From Helicobacter_F equorum (GTDB taxonomy: Bacteria; Campylobacterota; Campylobacteria; Campylobacterales; Helicobacteraceae), in NCBI RefSeq assembly GCF_042649585.1, contig NZ_JBHRZM010000009.1, positions 248,001-312,000 on the forward strand: a stretch of 64,000 nucleotides of DNA, in the 5' to 3' direction. Both the position numbers and the translations under genes were made by a program. Shown here piece by piece: positions 44,684-54,037 of the stretch (the first letter of the stretch is position 1; each line of letters starts with the position of its first letter). The notes beneath the pieces are model-generated. The model was not told where the DNA came from and did not search any database. It worked only from the letters and a program-made list of their open reading frames with translations.

Positions 44684-45772
44684 ATGTTATTAGATTCAAA
44701 CCTCAATGAAATCAAAGAAGGCAAAAGAATCACCGCTAAAGGGTATGCGGTGCAACATAAAGATGATACCTTCAAACCTTTTGAATTTTCTCGCCATACT
44801 TTGGGAGAAAGTGACATTTTAATCGAGATTTTGTATGCTGGAATCTGCCATAGCGATATCCACTCTGCACGCAGTGAATGGCACAATGGAATCTATCCTA
44901 TGGTGCCAGGACACGAAATAGCGGGGCGTGTTGTGGCAGTTGGTAGCAAGGTAAGTAAATTTAAAGTCGGAGATTATGCAGGGGTTGGATGTATGGTCAA
45001 TTCTTGTGGGGAATGCGAAGCCTGTAAGGCAAGTAACGAGCAGTATTGCGAACGCGGTATGGTCGCTACTTATGACTGCAAAGATTATTGCCATAATAAT
45101 GAGCCTACTTATGGTGGATACTCTAACAATATTGTAGTAAGTGAAAAGTTTGTCATAATGGTGCCACAAGATGCGCCACTTGAAAAGGTCGCACCATTGC
45201 TTTGTGCAGGGATTACTACTTACGCACCACTTAAATTTAGCAAGGTAAAGGCTGGAGATAAAGTTGCTGTAGCAGGGTTTGGTGGGCTTGGTATGATGGC
45301 GCTTAAATATGCTAAGCAAATGGGTGCTGAAGTTTTTATTTTTGCAAGAAACAAAAATAAAGAACAAGATGCCCTTAAACTCGGTGCTACAAAGCTATAT
45401 GACACGACAGATCCTAAGATCGTTATAGAACGATTTGATCTTATTATTTCTACTATTCCTACGCCTTATGATATTACAGCATATCTCAAGCTCCTTAAGC
45501 TTGGTGGAGAAATGGGGATTGTTGGGCTCCCGCCTTCTGAAGTGGATCCAAAAATTGGAGCGCAAGGACTTATTTTTAATGCCCACAAAAAAGTGTATGG
45601 CTCACTCATTGGCAGTATAAAGGAAACCCAAGAAATGCTAGATTTTTCACTCAAGCACAAGATTTATCCAGAGACAGAAATTATCTCGGCAAACCAAATC
45701 AATGAGGCATATGAAAATCTCACAACAGGCAGGGCAAAATTCCGCTATGTCATCGATATGGCGACCTTATAA
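44684..45772 (+). CDS. zinc-dependent, NADP-type alcohol dehydrogenase (cinnamyl alcohol dehydrogenase-like)
   Basis: A 362-residue medium-chain dehydrogenase/reductase. Catalytic zinc ligands are in GICHSDIH and PGHEIAGRV; the structural zinc site is CGECEACKASNEQYC; the Rossmann motif is VAGFGGLGMMALKYAK. It resembles the YahK/cinnamyl-type aldehyde reductases, which detoxify aldehydes with NADPH. CTAAGGAG precedes the ATG. It appears monocistronic, with promoter and terminator on either side. Confidence 0.9.
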   Translation: MLLDSNLNEIKEGKRITAKGYAVQHKDDTFKPFEFSRHTLGESDILIEILYAGICHSDIHSARSEWHNGIYPMVPGHEIAGRVVAVGSKVSKFKVGDYAGVGCMVNSCGECEACKASNEQYCERGMVATYDCKDYCHNNEPTYGGYSNNIVVSEKFVIMVPQDAPLEKVAPLLCAGITTYAPLKFSKVKAGDKVAVAGFGGLGMMALKYAKQMGAEVFIFARNKNKEQDALKLGATKLYDTTDPKIVIERFDLIISTIPTPYDITAYLKLLKLGGEMGIVGLPPSEVDPKIGAQGLIFNAHKKVYGSLIGSIKETQEMLDFSLKHKIYPETEIISANQINEAYENLTTGRAKFRYVIDMATL

Positions 45773-45793
45773 TAAGGTGCTTAGCTTGTATGG

Positions 45794-45815
45794 TATCTTG
45801 CCTTGGGGCAAGATA
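45794..45815 (+). terminator. hairpin downstream of the alcohol dehydrogenase gene
   Basis: A 9-bp stem (TATCTTGCC / GGCAAGATA) with a TTGG loop lies 22 bases after the stop codon. It is followed by TTAAAA rather than a T-run, so it is a moderate terminator candidate. The rest of the 205-base gap holds no gene. Confidence 0.45.
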
Positions 45816-45920
45816 TTAAAACTCTAAGCTCAATTCTAAGCGATGTGTAAAAAGTAACACACACAATGCTTATAGGGCAAAAATCTTATGAAACTCTGTG
45901 TGAATTAGTCTAGTTTTTGT

Positions 45921-45926
45921 TATACT
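45921..45926 (+). promoter_or_regulatory. candidate -10 box for icd
   Basis: TATACT lies 52 bases before the icd start in an AT-rich stretch. No clear -35 is visible. Confidence 0.35.
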
Positions 45927-45977
45927 GTATGAGTTTTTAGCAAAACAATTAATCTCATTCTTGAAAGGAAGGTTGCG

Positions 45978-48185
45978 ATGAAAATCACATATACACTCAC
46001 AGATGAATCTCCAGCATTAGCGACATATTCGTTTTTGCCTATTGTTAAGGCATTTTTGAGTAAGGCAGATATCGATGTAGAGACTTCAGATATTTCTCTC
46101 TCTGCACGCGTGCTTGCACAATTTTCAGATCGCCTCAAGCCAGAGCAACGACTCCCAGATGCGTTGGCATCACTGGGTGAGCTTGTGAATCAAGCAGAGG
46201 CAAACTTGATAAAAACTCCAAATATTTCTGCATCAATTCCTCAACTTAAAGCCACGATTAAAGAGCTTCAAGAAAAGGGCTATAATGTACCAAATTTCCC
46301 TGATGAACCAAAGACACAAGAAGAGCAAGATATTAAACAAGCATATCAAAAAGTGTTGGGTTCAGCAGTGAATCCAGTTTTGCGACAAGGGAATTCTGAT
46401 AGACGTTGCACAAAAGCCGTCAAAGAATACGCAAAGAAAAATCCTTATAAGGTCGTGCCATTTGATAAAAATAGCAAAAGTCGGGTTGCCTATATGGGTG
46501 AGGGCGATTTTTTTGCTAATGAACAAGCAGTCCTTATCACAGAGCCTACAAGTGTAAAAATTGAATTTATCGATGAAAATGGCAAAATGCAGGTGTTAAA
46601 AAGTGCCCTAAAATTGGAACAAAATGAAATTTTAGATGCAACATTTATGGATGTAGAAAAACTAGAAGAGTTTTATGAAGAGCAGATACATTATGCTAAA
46701 AAAGAGAATATTTTGTTTTCTCTTCACTTAAAAGCTACGATGATGAAGGTAAGCGATCCTGTGATTTTTGGACATGCATTGCAAGTGTATTTTAAAGATC
46801 TCTTTGCGGAGTTTGGCGATGAGTTTCAAAAGCTTGGCGTGAATCCAAATAACGGACTTTCTGAACTGCTTAGCAAGATAGAATCTTCAAGCAAAAAAGA
46901 TGCAATTTTGCAAAAATATCGTGAGATTCTAGCTACTAGAGCACCTATTTCCATGGTAGATTCACAAAAGGGCATTACAAACCTTCATGTCCCTAGTGAT
47001 GTGATTGTTGATGCCTCTATGCCAGCAATGCTAAAAAATGGTGCAAGACTTTGGGATAAAGATGGCAAAGAATGTGATACAAATGCGTGTATTCCAGACA
47101 AGACATATGCGACAATTTATGAAGCAGTGATAGAAGACTTGCGCAAAAATGGCACACTTGATCCAAGAGTATTGGGAAGTGTCTCAAATGTGGGTCTTAT
47201 GGCGAAAAAAGCTCAAGAATATGGCTCACACGATAAGACTTTTATTGCATCAAGCAATGGAGTATTTAGAATTGTTGATGAACGCACAAATTCTGTGTTG
47301 TTGGAGCATAAGGTGCAAGTGGGGGATGTTTATCGTGCCAACCAAGTTAAATACGATGCGGTGCTAAATTGGATTGATTTAGGAATACAGAGAGCAGACA
47401 TTACAGGTGCTAAAGCAATCTTTTGGCTTGATGAAAAGCGTCCAAGCAATAAAATTATGATAAATCTTGTCAAGGCGCGTTTGCAAGAGTGTGGTAAAGA
47501 TATAGAAATTTTAGCACCAAAACAAGCATGTCTTAAAAGCCTTGAGCTTATTAGGGCTGGAAAAGATGCGATTTCTATTACAGGTAATGTATTGCGCGAT
47601 TACCTTACAGATCTATTCCCAATTTTGGAGCTTGGCACAAGTGCTAAAATGCTTTCAGTAGTGCCTATGCTCAAAGGTGGTGCGATGTTTGAAACTGGTG
47701 CTGGTGGATCTGCACCAAAACAAGTAAGCCAACTTATAGAAGAAAACCATTTGCGTTGGGATAGCTTGGGTGAATTTTTGGCATTACAAGCAAGCCTTGA
47801 GTTTTTTGCACAAAAAACTGGTAATGCTAAGGCACAGATTCTAGCAGACTGCCTTGATGAAGCGATTGCAAAATGGCTTGACAATAATAAAGCCCCTTCT
47901 CGCAAAGTCAAAGAAGATGATAATCGCACAAGCCATTTTTATCTTGCGTTGTATTTTGCACAAGCACTTGGTGCACAAACAAAAGATAGCAATTTAGGTG
48001 CATTTTTTACCCCTATCGCACAAGATCTCAACCAAAATGAATCTAAGATTCATCAAGAGTTTATTGATGCACAGGGAGTTTCTGTAGATTTGGGCGGATA
48101 TTATAAATTTGATGATGCCAAAGTACAGAGTGTGATGTGTTCTAGCGCTACATTTAATGCGATTTTAGCGAAAATACAAGCGTAA
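45978..48185 (+). CDS. icd: isocitrate dehydrogenase, NADP-dependent, monomeric type
   Basis: A 735-residue protein matching the large monomeric IDH family, not the 420-residue dimeric enzyme. Signatures include YSFLPIVKAFLSKADIDVET, GSAVNPVLRQGNSDRR, KVSDPVIFGHALQVYF and FETGAGGSAPKQVSQ. It converts isocitrate to 2-oxoglutarate and NADPH. Campylobacter has this type, while H. pylori has the dimeric enzyme, which helps place the organism. AAAGGAAGG precedes the ATG. Confidence 0.95.
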   Translation: MKITYTLTDESPALATYSFLPIVKAFLSKADIDVETSDISLSARVLAQFSDRLKPEQRLPDALASLGELVNQAEANLIKTPNISASIPQLKATIKELQEKGYNVPNFPDEPKTQEEQDIKQAYQKVLGSAVNPVLRQGNSDRRCTKAVKEYAKKNPYKVVPFDKNSKSRVAYMGEGDFFANEQAVLITEPTSVKIEFIDENGKMQVLKSALKLEQNEILDATFMDVEKLEEFYEEQIHYAKKENILFSLHLKATMMKVSDPVIFGHALQVYFKDLFAEFGDEFQKLGVNPNNGLSELLSKIESSSKKDAILQKYREILATRAPISMVDSQKGITNLHVPSDVIVDASMPAMLKNGARLWDKDGKECDTNACIPDKTYATIYEAVIEDLRKNGTLDPRVLGSVSNVGLMAKKAQEYGSHDKTFIASSNGVFRIVDERTNSVLLEHKVQVGDVYRANQVKYDAVLNWIDLGIQRADITGAKAIFWLDEKRPSNKIMINLVKARLQECGKDIEILAPKQACLKSLELIRAGKDAISITGNVLRDYLTDLFPILELGTSAKMLSVVPMLKGGAMFETGAGGSAPKQVSQLIEENHLRWDSLGEFLALQASLEFFAQKTGNAKAQILADCLDEAIAKWLDNNKAPSRKVKEDDNRTSHFYLALYFAQALGAQTKDSNLGAFFTPIAQDLNQNESKIHQEFIDAQGVSVDLGGYYKFDDAKVQSVMCSSATFNAILAKIQA

Positions 48186-48197
48186 TGCAGAGAGGGT

Positions 48198-48941
48198 TTG
48201 GTAGAAGTTCTCATGCAAAAGGCTTATAAACTTCTGGCTACCCAAAAAAATCTTTCTCATAATCAAGCTAAAGCCCTGATTGATAAGGGGCTTGTGCTTG
48301 TCAATGGCAAGAAGCTTGCTCTTGCACGCACTGAGTTACCTCAAAATACGCACTTTAGTATTATGGAGATTCCAAAGCCACAAGTGCTTTTTATGAATAA
48401 TGAGCTTTTGGCTATTGATAAGCCTGCATTTATAGAATCTTATGACCTACAAGCATATTATAAGGATGATGGGTGGGTGTTGCTTCATAGACTTGATAAA
48501 GAGACAAGCGGTGTTATTTTGCTTACCAAAGACGGAAATGTATTTAGTAAAAAAGCCAAGGAAGCTTTTAAACGGCGCGAGGTGTATAAAGAATATCGAT
48601 CCGTGGTGAGTGGGATTATCCCAGAACCTCTTAGTATTAATAAACCCATAACCACGATAAAAAAAGGATTTGCGCGATCTCGCGTTGATAAACATGGTTT
48701 AGAAGCACTTACGCACATTAAGCCCTTAGGCGTGGTTGGTAAAAAGACATTGCTTGAAGTTGTGATTGCTACTGGTAGAACACATCAGATTCGCGTGCAT
48801 TTAAGCTCCATAGATCATCCGATTGTGGGCGATAGTGTGTATGGTGGCATATCGGCTCGGCGATTACTTTTACACGCGCATAAAATACGCTTATTGCAGT
48901 ATGAGATCATATCGCCATTGCCAAAAGAATTTATCCTATAA
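48198..48941 (+). CDS. RluA family pseudouridine synthase
   Basis: A 247-residue RNA-modifying enzyme with an N-terminal S4 domain (KNLSHNQAKALIDKGLVLVNG), the catalytic aspartate in LHRLDKETSGVILLTKD, and ATGRTHQIRVHLSSIDHPIVGD. Which uridine it isomerises is unknown. The start is uncertain: TTG at 48198 or ATG at 48213, neither with a well-spaced ribosome site. Confidence 0.88.
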   Translation: MVEVLMQKAYKLLATQKNLSHNQAKALIDKGLVLVNGKKLALARTELPQNTHFSIMEIPKPQVLFMNNELLAIDKPAFIESYDLQAYYKDDGWVLLHRLDKETSGVILLTKDGNVFSKKAKEAFKRREVYKEYRSVVSGIIPEPLSINKPITTIKKGFARSRVDKHGLEALTHIKPLGVVGKKTLLEVVIATGRTHQIRVHLSSIDHPIVGDSVYGGISARRLLLHAHKIRLLQYEIISPLPKEFIL

Positions 48942-48952
48942 GATTTTACTCT

Positions 48953-49751
48953 TTGTGTTATTACCTTGTCTTTAAACCTAGTTTTACAGGTGTCGATCGT
49001 GTGCAAGATAGACTAGAGCGTTTATGGCGTATAGATTCTCACAACACAAGAAATGATACAAAACACATTCTTACGCCTACGCAACAAGAAGAGTTTTTGC
49101 TCGCTATTTTTGAGTTGGGAAGTAATATTTTAGAGCATAATTTTTATCATTATAAATTGAGTGAATCTACCAAATATCGCTATTTGCACAATGTAAAATT
49201 TTTGGCTAGACGCAAAATTGTGTGTAAGATTATGCCGACAAAAGTGGATTTTTTGTTCAGCCCAAAATATCTATGCAGTTTTGATAAATCCTCAAAGTAT
49301 GCAAATGGCAGGGGAATGCGTCTTATTTTTAGATTTTCTAAAGTATCTCTTGCTAGAATCTCGCGCAAAGTTTGTCTTAGAATATCATATGGAGCAGATG
49401 GTGGAGATTTTAAAGATAGCCTTACAAGATGGCATACAAGCGTTAAAAGTCGTAGGCAAAATCAAGACATATACCACCTTTTTAGATTTCAAGCAAGAGC
49501 TAGAATACTATATCCAAGCTTTTCACAATAATGACAAAGAGGGTAAATATGCCTTGCAGGGCGATGTATTTAGAATCTATTTTGTGCGAGCCCATCCACT
49601 TAATTCTTATGTATTAGGCTATTTATGCAAGTTGCATATTTATGATAAATTTCCTATTGAAGTGATTGTTGATACATTTCGTATGTTTGCATTTTTTGAG
49701 GATTTGGACTTAGTTGATGTATTTAGCATCAAGATAAAAGAGGAGGAGTGA
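48953..49751 (+). pseudogene. frameshifted gene; N-terminal part resembles an anti-sigma-type HATPase
   Basis: Two overlapping frames appear to form one gene of about 265 codons. The first (48953-49531) reads sensibly up to SSKYANGRGMRLIF near 49335. The second (open to 49751) makes sense from about 49310, LFLDFLKYLLLESRAKFVLEY, to KIKEEE. The first half has LAIFELGSNILEHNFYHY, like the N box of RsbW-type ATPases, and NGRGM like a G2 box, but the intervening DxGxG motif is degenerate. The shift is +1 near GGGG (49313-49316) or T5 (49328-49332). Family assignment is tentative. Its end abuts lgt. Confidence 0.5.
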
Positions 49752-49752
49752 G

Positions 49753-50625
49753 TTGGAAGAGTGGAGTGCGTGGAATCTATTCTACACATACTTTGATCCT
49801 ATCGCATTTGAGATTTTTGGATTTAAGGTGCATTGGTATGGATTATGCTATGTTGTGGCATTACTTCTTGCGCTGTTTATTGCTTCATTTTTACTCAAAC
49901 GTTTTAAGAAACGATTTGATATAGAATCTAAATATTTAGAGAGTTATTTTTTGTGGGCAGAGCTTGGTGTGATTGTGGGTGCTAGGATTGGGTATTTGTT
50001 TATTTATGGTGATAGTGTGTATTATCTTATGCACCCTTGGCAGATTTTTAATCCTTTTAATGCACAAGGCGAATTTGTAGGGATTGCAGGATTTAGCTAT
50101 CATGGCGGTGTCATTGGATTTTTGCTTGTCACGATACTTTTTTGTGTGATTAAACAACAACCTATTTTGCGTTATCTTGATCTTGCGACATTTTCAATAC
50201 CTCTAGCCTATGTGCTTGGAAGAATTGGGAATTTTTTAAATCACGAGCTTTTTGGGCGTGTGATAGATTCAGATTCGGCATTCGCATTTTTGGGTGTTTT
50301 AGTCGATGGGGAATTACGCTACCCTAGTCAGCTTTTTGAGGCATTTTTGGAAGGCATTGTGGTATTTGTGTTAATGGCTGTTGCCTTTAGATTCTGTAAA
50401 AAAGATGGGTATTTGAGTGTGGTGTATGGATTGGGGTATGCATTGGCACGTTTTGTGTGTGAGTTTTTTAGGGAAGCAGATTCACAAATGGGCTATTATG
50501 GATCTTTGGGGCTTTCTATGGGACAGATTCTTAGTATTATAATGTTTATAGGTACAGGAGTATTGTTTTTTGTTATATATACTCAAACAAGCTCGAATCC
50601 AAGGAGGAAACAATGCAAAAAATAA
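49753..50625 (+). CDS. lgt: prolipoprotein diacylglyceryl transferase
   Basis: A 290-residue inner membrane enzyme with about seven hydrophobic segments. It transfers diacylglycerol to the lipobox cysteine of prolipoproteins. Family signatures are HWYGLCYVVALL, the HG motif in GFSYHGGVIGF, and GRIGNFLNHELFGR. The start is TTG with GAGGAGGAG just upstream. Its end overlaps panB by 13 bases. Confidence 0.93.
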   Translation: MEEWSAWNLFYTYFDPIAFEIFGFKVHWYGLCYVVALLLALFIASFLLKRFKKRFDIESKYLESYFLWAELGVIVGARIGYLFIYGDSVYYLMHPWQIFNPFNAQGEFVGIAGFSYHGGVIGFLLVTILFCVIKQQPILRYLDLATFSIPLAYVLGRIGNFLNHELFGRVIDSDSAFAFLGVLVDGELRYPSQLFEAFLEGIVVFVLMAVAFRFCKKDGYLSVVYGLGYALARFVCEFFREADSQMGYYGSLGLSMGQILSIIMFIGTGVLFFVIYTQTSSNPRRKQCKK

Positions 50626-51404
50626 CACTCCCAACATTTAAAAACTACAAGAAAAATGCTCAAAAAATTGTCGCTATTACCGCTTATGATGCCTTAATGG
50701 CAGGGATTTTTGATGAATATGCGGATATGATTTTAGTAGGGGATAGTTTGCATATGAGTTTTAATGCCAGTAGTGATACACTTGGCATTAGTGTAGATTC
50801 TATGATTTATCACACACAAGCAGTGTGTGCTGGAGCTAAGCGAGCGCTTATTGTGGCAGATATGCCTTTTGGGAGTTATTATAACACCGATGAGGCACTA
50901 AAAAATGCCTTGAAATTTTACACACAAACGCGTTGTGATGCACTAAAACTTGAAGTGAATGCGGATAAATTAGGTATGATAGAATCTCTCATTAAAGAGG
51001 GCTTTGCGATTATGCCTCATATTGGATTAAAACCACAATCAGTGCGTGGTGAGGGTGGATACAAGATAAAGGGCAAAGATGCAAAAGAAGCAAGAGAGCT
51101 TATTGATCTTGCAAAAGAATTGGAGCGTGTAGGAGCGTTTGGGATTTTGCTAGAGGGCATAAAAAGTGAAGTCGCAACTACTATTGCGCAACAAGTCAGT
51201 GTGCCAGTGATTGGGATAGGATCTGGTGTAGAGTGTGATGGACAGATTCTCGTGTGGAGTGATGTTTTTGGATTTTTTAATGAATTTAAACCCAAATTTG
51301 TGCGTTATTATGCAAATGGCAGAGAATTTTTAAGCCAAGCTATGAAGCACTATGCCGATGATGTGCGCTCAAAGGCATTTCCAAATGATGAGGAAAGTTA
51401 TTAA
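50613..51404 (+). CDS. panB: 3-methyl-2-oxobutanoate hydroxymethyltransferase
   Basis: First enzyme of pantothenate synthesis, 263 residues, with ITAYDALMAGIFDEYADMIL, GDSLHMSFNAS (metal-binding aspartate), VADMPFGSYY and PVIGIGSGVECDGQILVWSD. CAAGGAGG precedes the ATG inside the lgt coding region. ruvB follows after 3 bases, the order known from H. pylori. Confidence 0.95.
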   Translation: MQKITLPTFKNYKKNAQKIVAITAYDALMAGIFDEYADMILVGDSLHMSFNASSDTLGISVDSMIYHTQAVCAGAKRALIVADMPFGSYYNTDEALKNALKFYTQTRCDALKLEVNADKLGMIESLIKEGFAIMPHIGLKPQSVRGEGGYKIKGKDAKEARELIDLAKELERVGAFGILLEGIKSEVATTIAQQVSVPVIGIGSGVECDGQILVWSDVFGFFNEFKPKFVRYYANGREFLSQAMKHYADDVRSKAFPNDEESY

Positions 51405-51407
51405 GGT

Positions 51408-52421
51408 ATGGAAAAATTACATATTGATCGCATTGTGGAAGTTCAAAGTATAGATTTTGAAGATAACGAAACAAGTTTGCGTCCTAGTGCGTGGGAAGAA
51501 TACATCGGACAAGAAAATATCAAGAAAAACTTGCAAGTATTTATCCAAGCAGCAAAATTGCGTAATGATTGTTTAGATCATATTTTGTTTTTTGGACCTC
51601 CAGGATTGGGAAAAACTACTCTAAGCCATATCATTGCCCAACAAATGGGTGCTAATATCAAAGTCTCTGCTGCGCCCATGATAGAAAAAACCGGCGATTT
51701 GGCGGCGATTTTGACAAATCTAAGCGATGGGGATATTTTGTTTATCGATGAAATTCATCGCTTAAGCCCTGCGATAGAAGAGATTCTCTATCCAGCTATG
51801 GAGGATTTTAGGCTTGATATCATCATCGGTTCAGGACCTGCTGCTCAAACGCTTAAGATCGATTTACCCAAATTCACGCTTATTGGCGCTACTACTCGTG
51901 CAGGTATGCTTTCAAACCCTTTGCGTGATAGGTTTGGTATGAATTTTAGAATGGAGTTTTATTCCACACAAGAGCTTGATAATATCGTGCAAATAGCAAG
52001 TAATAAGTTGAATGCACGCATAGATTCTGCAGCAAGCAAAGAGATTGCCAAGCGCTCTCGTGGCACGCCAAGGATTGCACTACGATTATTGCGACGCGTG
52101 CGAGATTATGCGCAAGTGGCACAAGAAGCAAGTATTAGCGCCACATGCACGCATTATGCACTAGAACAATTAGGTGTGAATGAATTGGGGTTTGATAGTT
52201 TGGATTTGCGCTATCTAGGACTTTTGGCTGAAAATCGAGGAAAGCCAATGGGTCTTAGTGCACTTTCTGCGGCACTTAGCGAAGATCAGGGGACAATTGA
52301 AGATGTTATTGAGCCCTATTTATTGGCAAATGGCTATCTTGAGCGCACAGCCCGAGGTAGGATTGCTACACATAAGACATATGAACTCTTGAAATTCCCT
52401 CAACCAAATATGCTTTTTTAA
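51408..52421 (+). CDS. ruvB: Holliday junction branch migration helicase RuvB
   Basis: A 337-residue AAA+ motor with Walker A in FFGPPGLGKTTLSH, Walker B in ILFIDEIHRLSP, sensor 1 in TLIGATTRAG and the C-terminal winged helix. It starts 3 bases after panB and ends that operon. Confidence 0.96.
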   Translation: MEKLHIDRIVEVQSIDFEDNETSLRPSAWEEYIGQENIKKNLQVFIQAAKLRNDCLDHILFFGPPGLGKTTLSHIIAQQMGANIKVSAAPMIEKTGDLAAILTNLSDGDILFIDEIHRLSPAIEEILYPAMEDFRLDIIIGSGPAAQTLKIDLPKFTLIGATTRAGMLSNPLRDRFGMNFRMEFYSTQELDNIVQIASNKLNARIDSAASKEIAKRSRGTPRIALRLLRRVRDYAQVAQEASISATCTHYALEQLGVNELGFDSLDLRYLGLLAENRGKPMGLSALSAALSEDQGTIEDVIEPYLLANGYLERTARGRIATHKTYELLKFPQPNMLF

Positions 52422-52446
52422 TATTTCTTGCTAAGAAAATGTGTCA

Positions 52447-52480
52447 TATAATCGAATTTAAAGTGTCTTTAGGTTAGAAT
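52447..52480 (+). promoter_or_regulatory. candidate promoter region of the ppiD-ftsA-ftsZ operon
   Basis: Two -10-like boxes, TATAAT (52447-52452) and TAGAAT (52475-52480), lie in the 107-base gap between ruvB and ppiD. The second is 49 bases before the start codon. Which is used cannot be decided. Confidence 0.35.
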
Positions 52481-52528
52481 TAGCCTCTTTAAACTTTTTG
52501 ATATTTTTAATTTCTAAGGTTTTGTGTA

Positions 52529-54025
52529 ATGATAACATGGATGCAAAGACATAAAAAATGGCTTGTGATTACAATTTGGATTAGTGCAATTGCTTTCATT
52601 GGTGCTGGTGCGATCTCGTGGGGAGGTGGCGGATTTAGCTTTAATGCTGATAGAGCTGCTAAGGTTGGAGATATAAAGATTAGTATGAATGAGTATTACA
52701 CACAATACCAAGCACTCTATAATGAGCAGATGCAACGATCTCAAGGTGATTTTGATGAGGCGCGTGCAAAGGCTATGGGATTGCCTATACAGGCATTGCA
52801 AAAACTTGTCGCTCAAGCTCAATTACGAGCTTTTGGTGAGGATTTGGGTTTGCAGGTGAGCGATGAAGAAGTATTTGAACTTTTGCGTCATACAGAGGCT
52901 TTTATGGTAGATGGTGTATTTAATGATGAGGTATATAAAAATGCCGTGCGTTCAATGGGGTTGCGTACAGATAATTACGAAGAACAACTCAAAAATGATA
53001 TATTAGCCCAAAAGGTATTTTATGGGTTTTTGTCTATGGTAGATCCGACATCCAAGACAGAAGAGTTAAGTTTGGCGCTTCCTATGGGAATACAAGATAG
53101 ACTTGCAATACAAATCCTTGAAGCTCCAAAACTCACTATTAGTGATGCTGATATTAAAGCATATTGGGAAGAACACAGCACACAATGGCGTAGTCCAGAA
53201 AAAATTCAGCTTGAATATATTAAGGTATTAGCCAAAAATCAGTCTGTAAGTGATGAAGAGATACAAAAGCGTTATGAGACTAGTAAGGGAATGTTTGCAG
53301 ATGAAAATGGCAATATACCACCTTTTGAATCTATTCAAGAAGAAATCGTGGATTTAGAGCGCAAAGATCAGGCTTGGAAAGGCGCAAGTAGAAGCTATGC
53401 ACTCTTTAAAGATGGAGAGCTAAAAGGAGAGGTCGTAGAGATCGCGCTTATTAATGAGGATTTTATACAAGCACAAGGTGTCATCTTAAATACTCAGGCT
53501 ATAAAGACACTTAAAGATTCTCCGCAGGGACAAACTCTAAAGCCTATTGAGCAAGATGATGGCTATGTGATCATAAAGATTCTTAGCAAAACTCCAGCGC
53601 AACCAAAGGCATATGAAGAAGCAAGAGATGAAGCCAAAGCCCAACTTCTAGTTCATAAACAAGCAGAGCTTTTACAAGAGAGTGCGAAAAAGCAGCTTGA
53701 AACCTTTAAGGGTGTGGATATAGGGTTTTGGTCTTTAGATTCTCTTTCCCAAGATAAAATTGAGCGCATCTCTAAGCTTGGACTTAACGCAATGGAATTT
53801 ATGGAAGTGTTAGGGCAGATTTTTCACTCAGAATCTAAGAGTGGATTTATTCCATTAGGACAAAAAATGCTTTTATATAAGATCACTGATCAAAAACTTG
53901 AAAAACCAAATGCCACAGAATTACATTCAATGAGTGCATACTTTAAGCAGCAAGTATATATGATACTTTTTGGTGAGTATCTCAACAGGCATTATCCACC
54001 AAAAATTTTTATGGATCTTGATTAA
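52529..54025 (+). CDS. PpiD/SurA-like periplasmic folding protein
   Basis: A 498-residue protein with an N-terminal membrane anchor (WLVITIWISAIAFIGAGAI) and a SurA/PpiD N-terminal helical domain (KVGDIKISMNEYYTQYQALYN). A central to C-terminal part aligns with parvulin-like chaperones, but I see no clear parvulin active-site signature. It is likely a membrane-anchored chaperone for exported proteins. It precedes ftsA as in H. pylori. Confidence 0.85.
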   Translation: MITWMQRHKKWLVITIWISAIAFIGAGAISWGGGGFSFNADRAAKVGDIKISMNEYYTQYQALYNEQMQRSQGDFDEARAKAMGLPIQALQKLVAQAQLRAFGEDLGLQVSDEEVFELLRHTEAFMVDGVFNDEVYKNAVRSMGLRTDNYEEQLKNDILAQKVFYGFLSMVDPTSKTEELSLALPMGIQDRLAIQILEAPKLTISDADIKAYWEEHSTQWRSPEKIQLEYIKVLAKNQSVSDEEIQKRYETSKGMFADENGNIPPFESIQEEIVDLERKDQAWKGASRSYALFKDGELKGEVVEIALINEDFIQAQGVILNTQAIKTLKDSPQGQTLKPIEQDDGYVIIKILSKTPAQPKAYEEARDEAKAQLLVHKQAELLQESAKKQLETFKGVDIGFWSLDSLSQDKIERISKLGLNAMEFMEVLGQIFHSESKSGFIPLGQKMLLYKITDQKLEKPNATELHSMSAYFKQQVYMILFGEYLNRHYPPKIFMDLD

Positions 54026-54037
54026 TGAGGAGCATAT

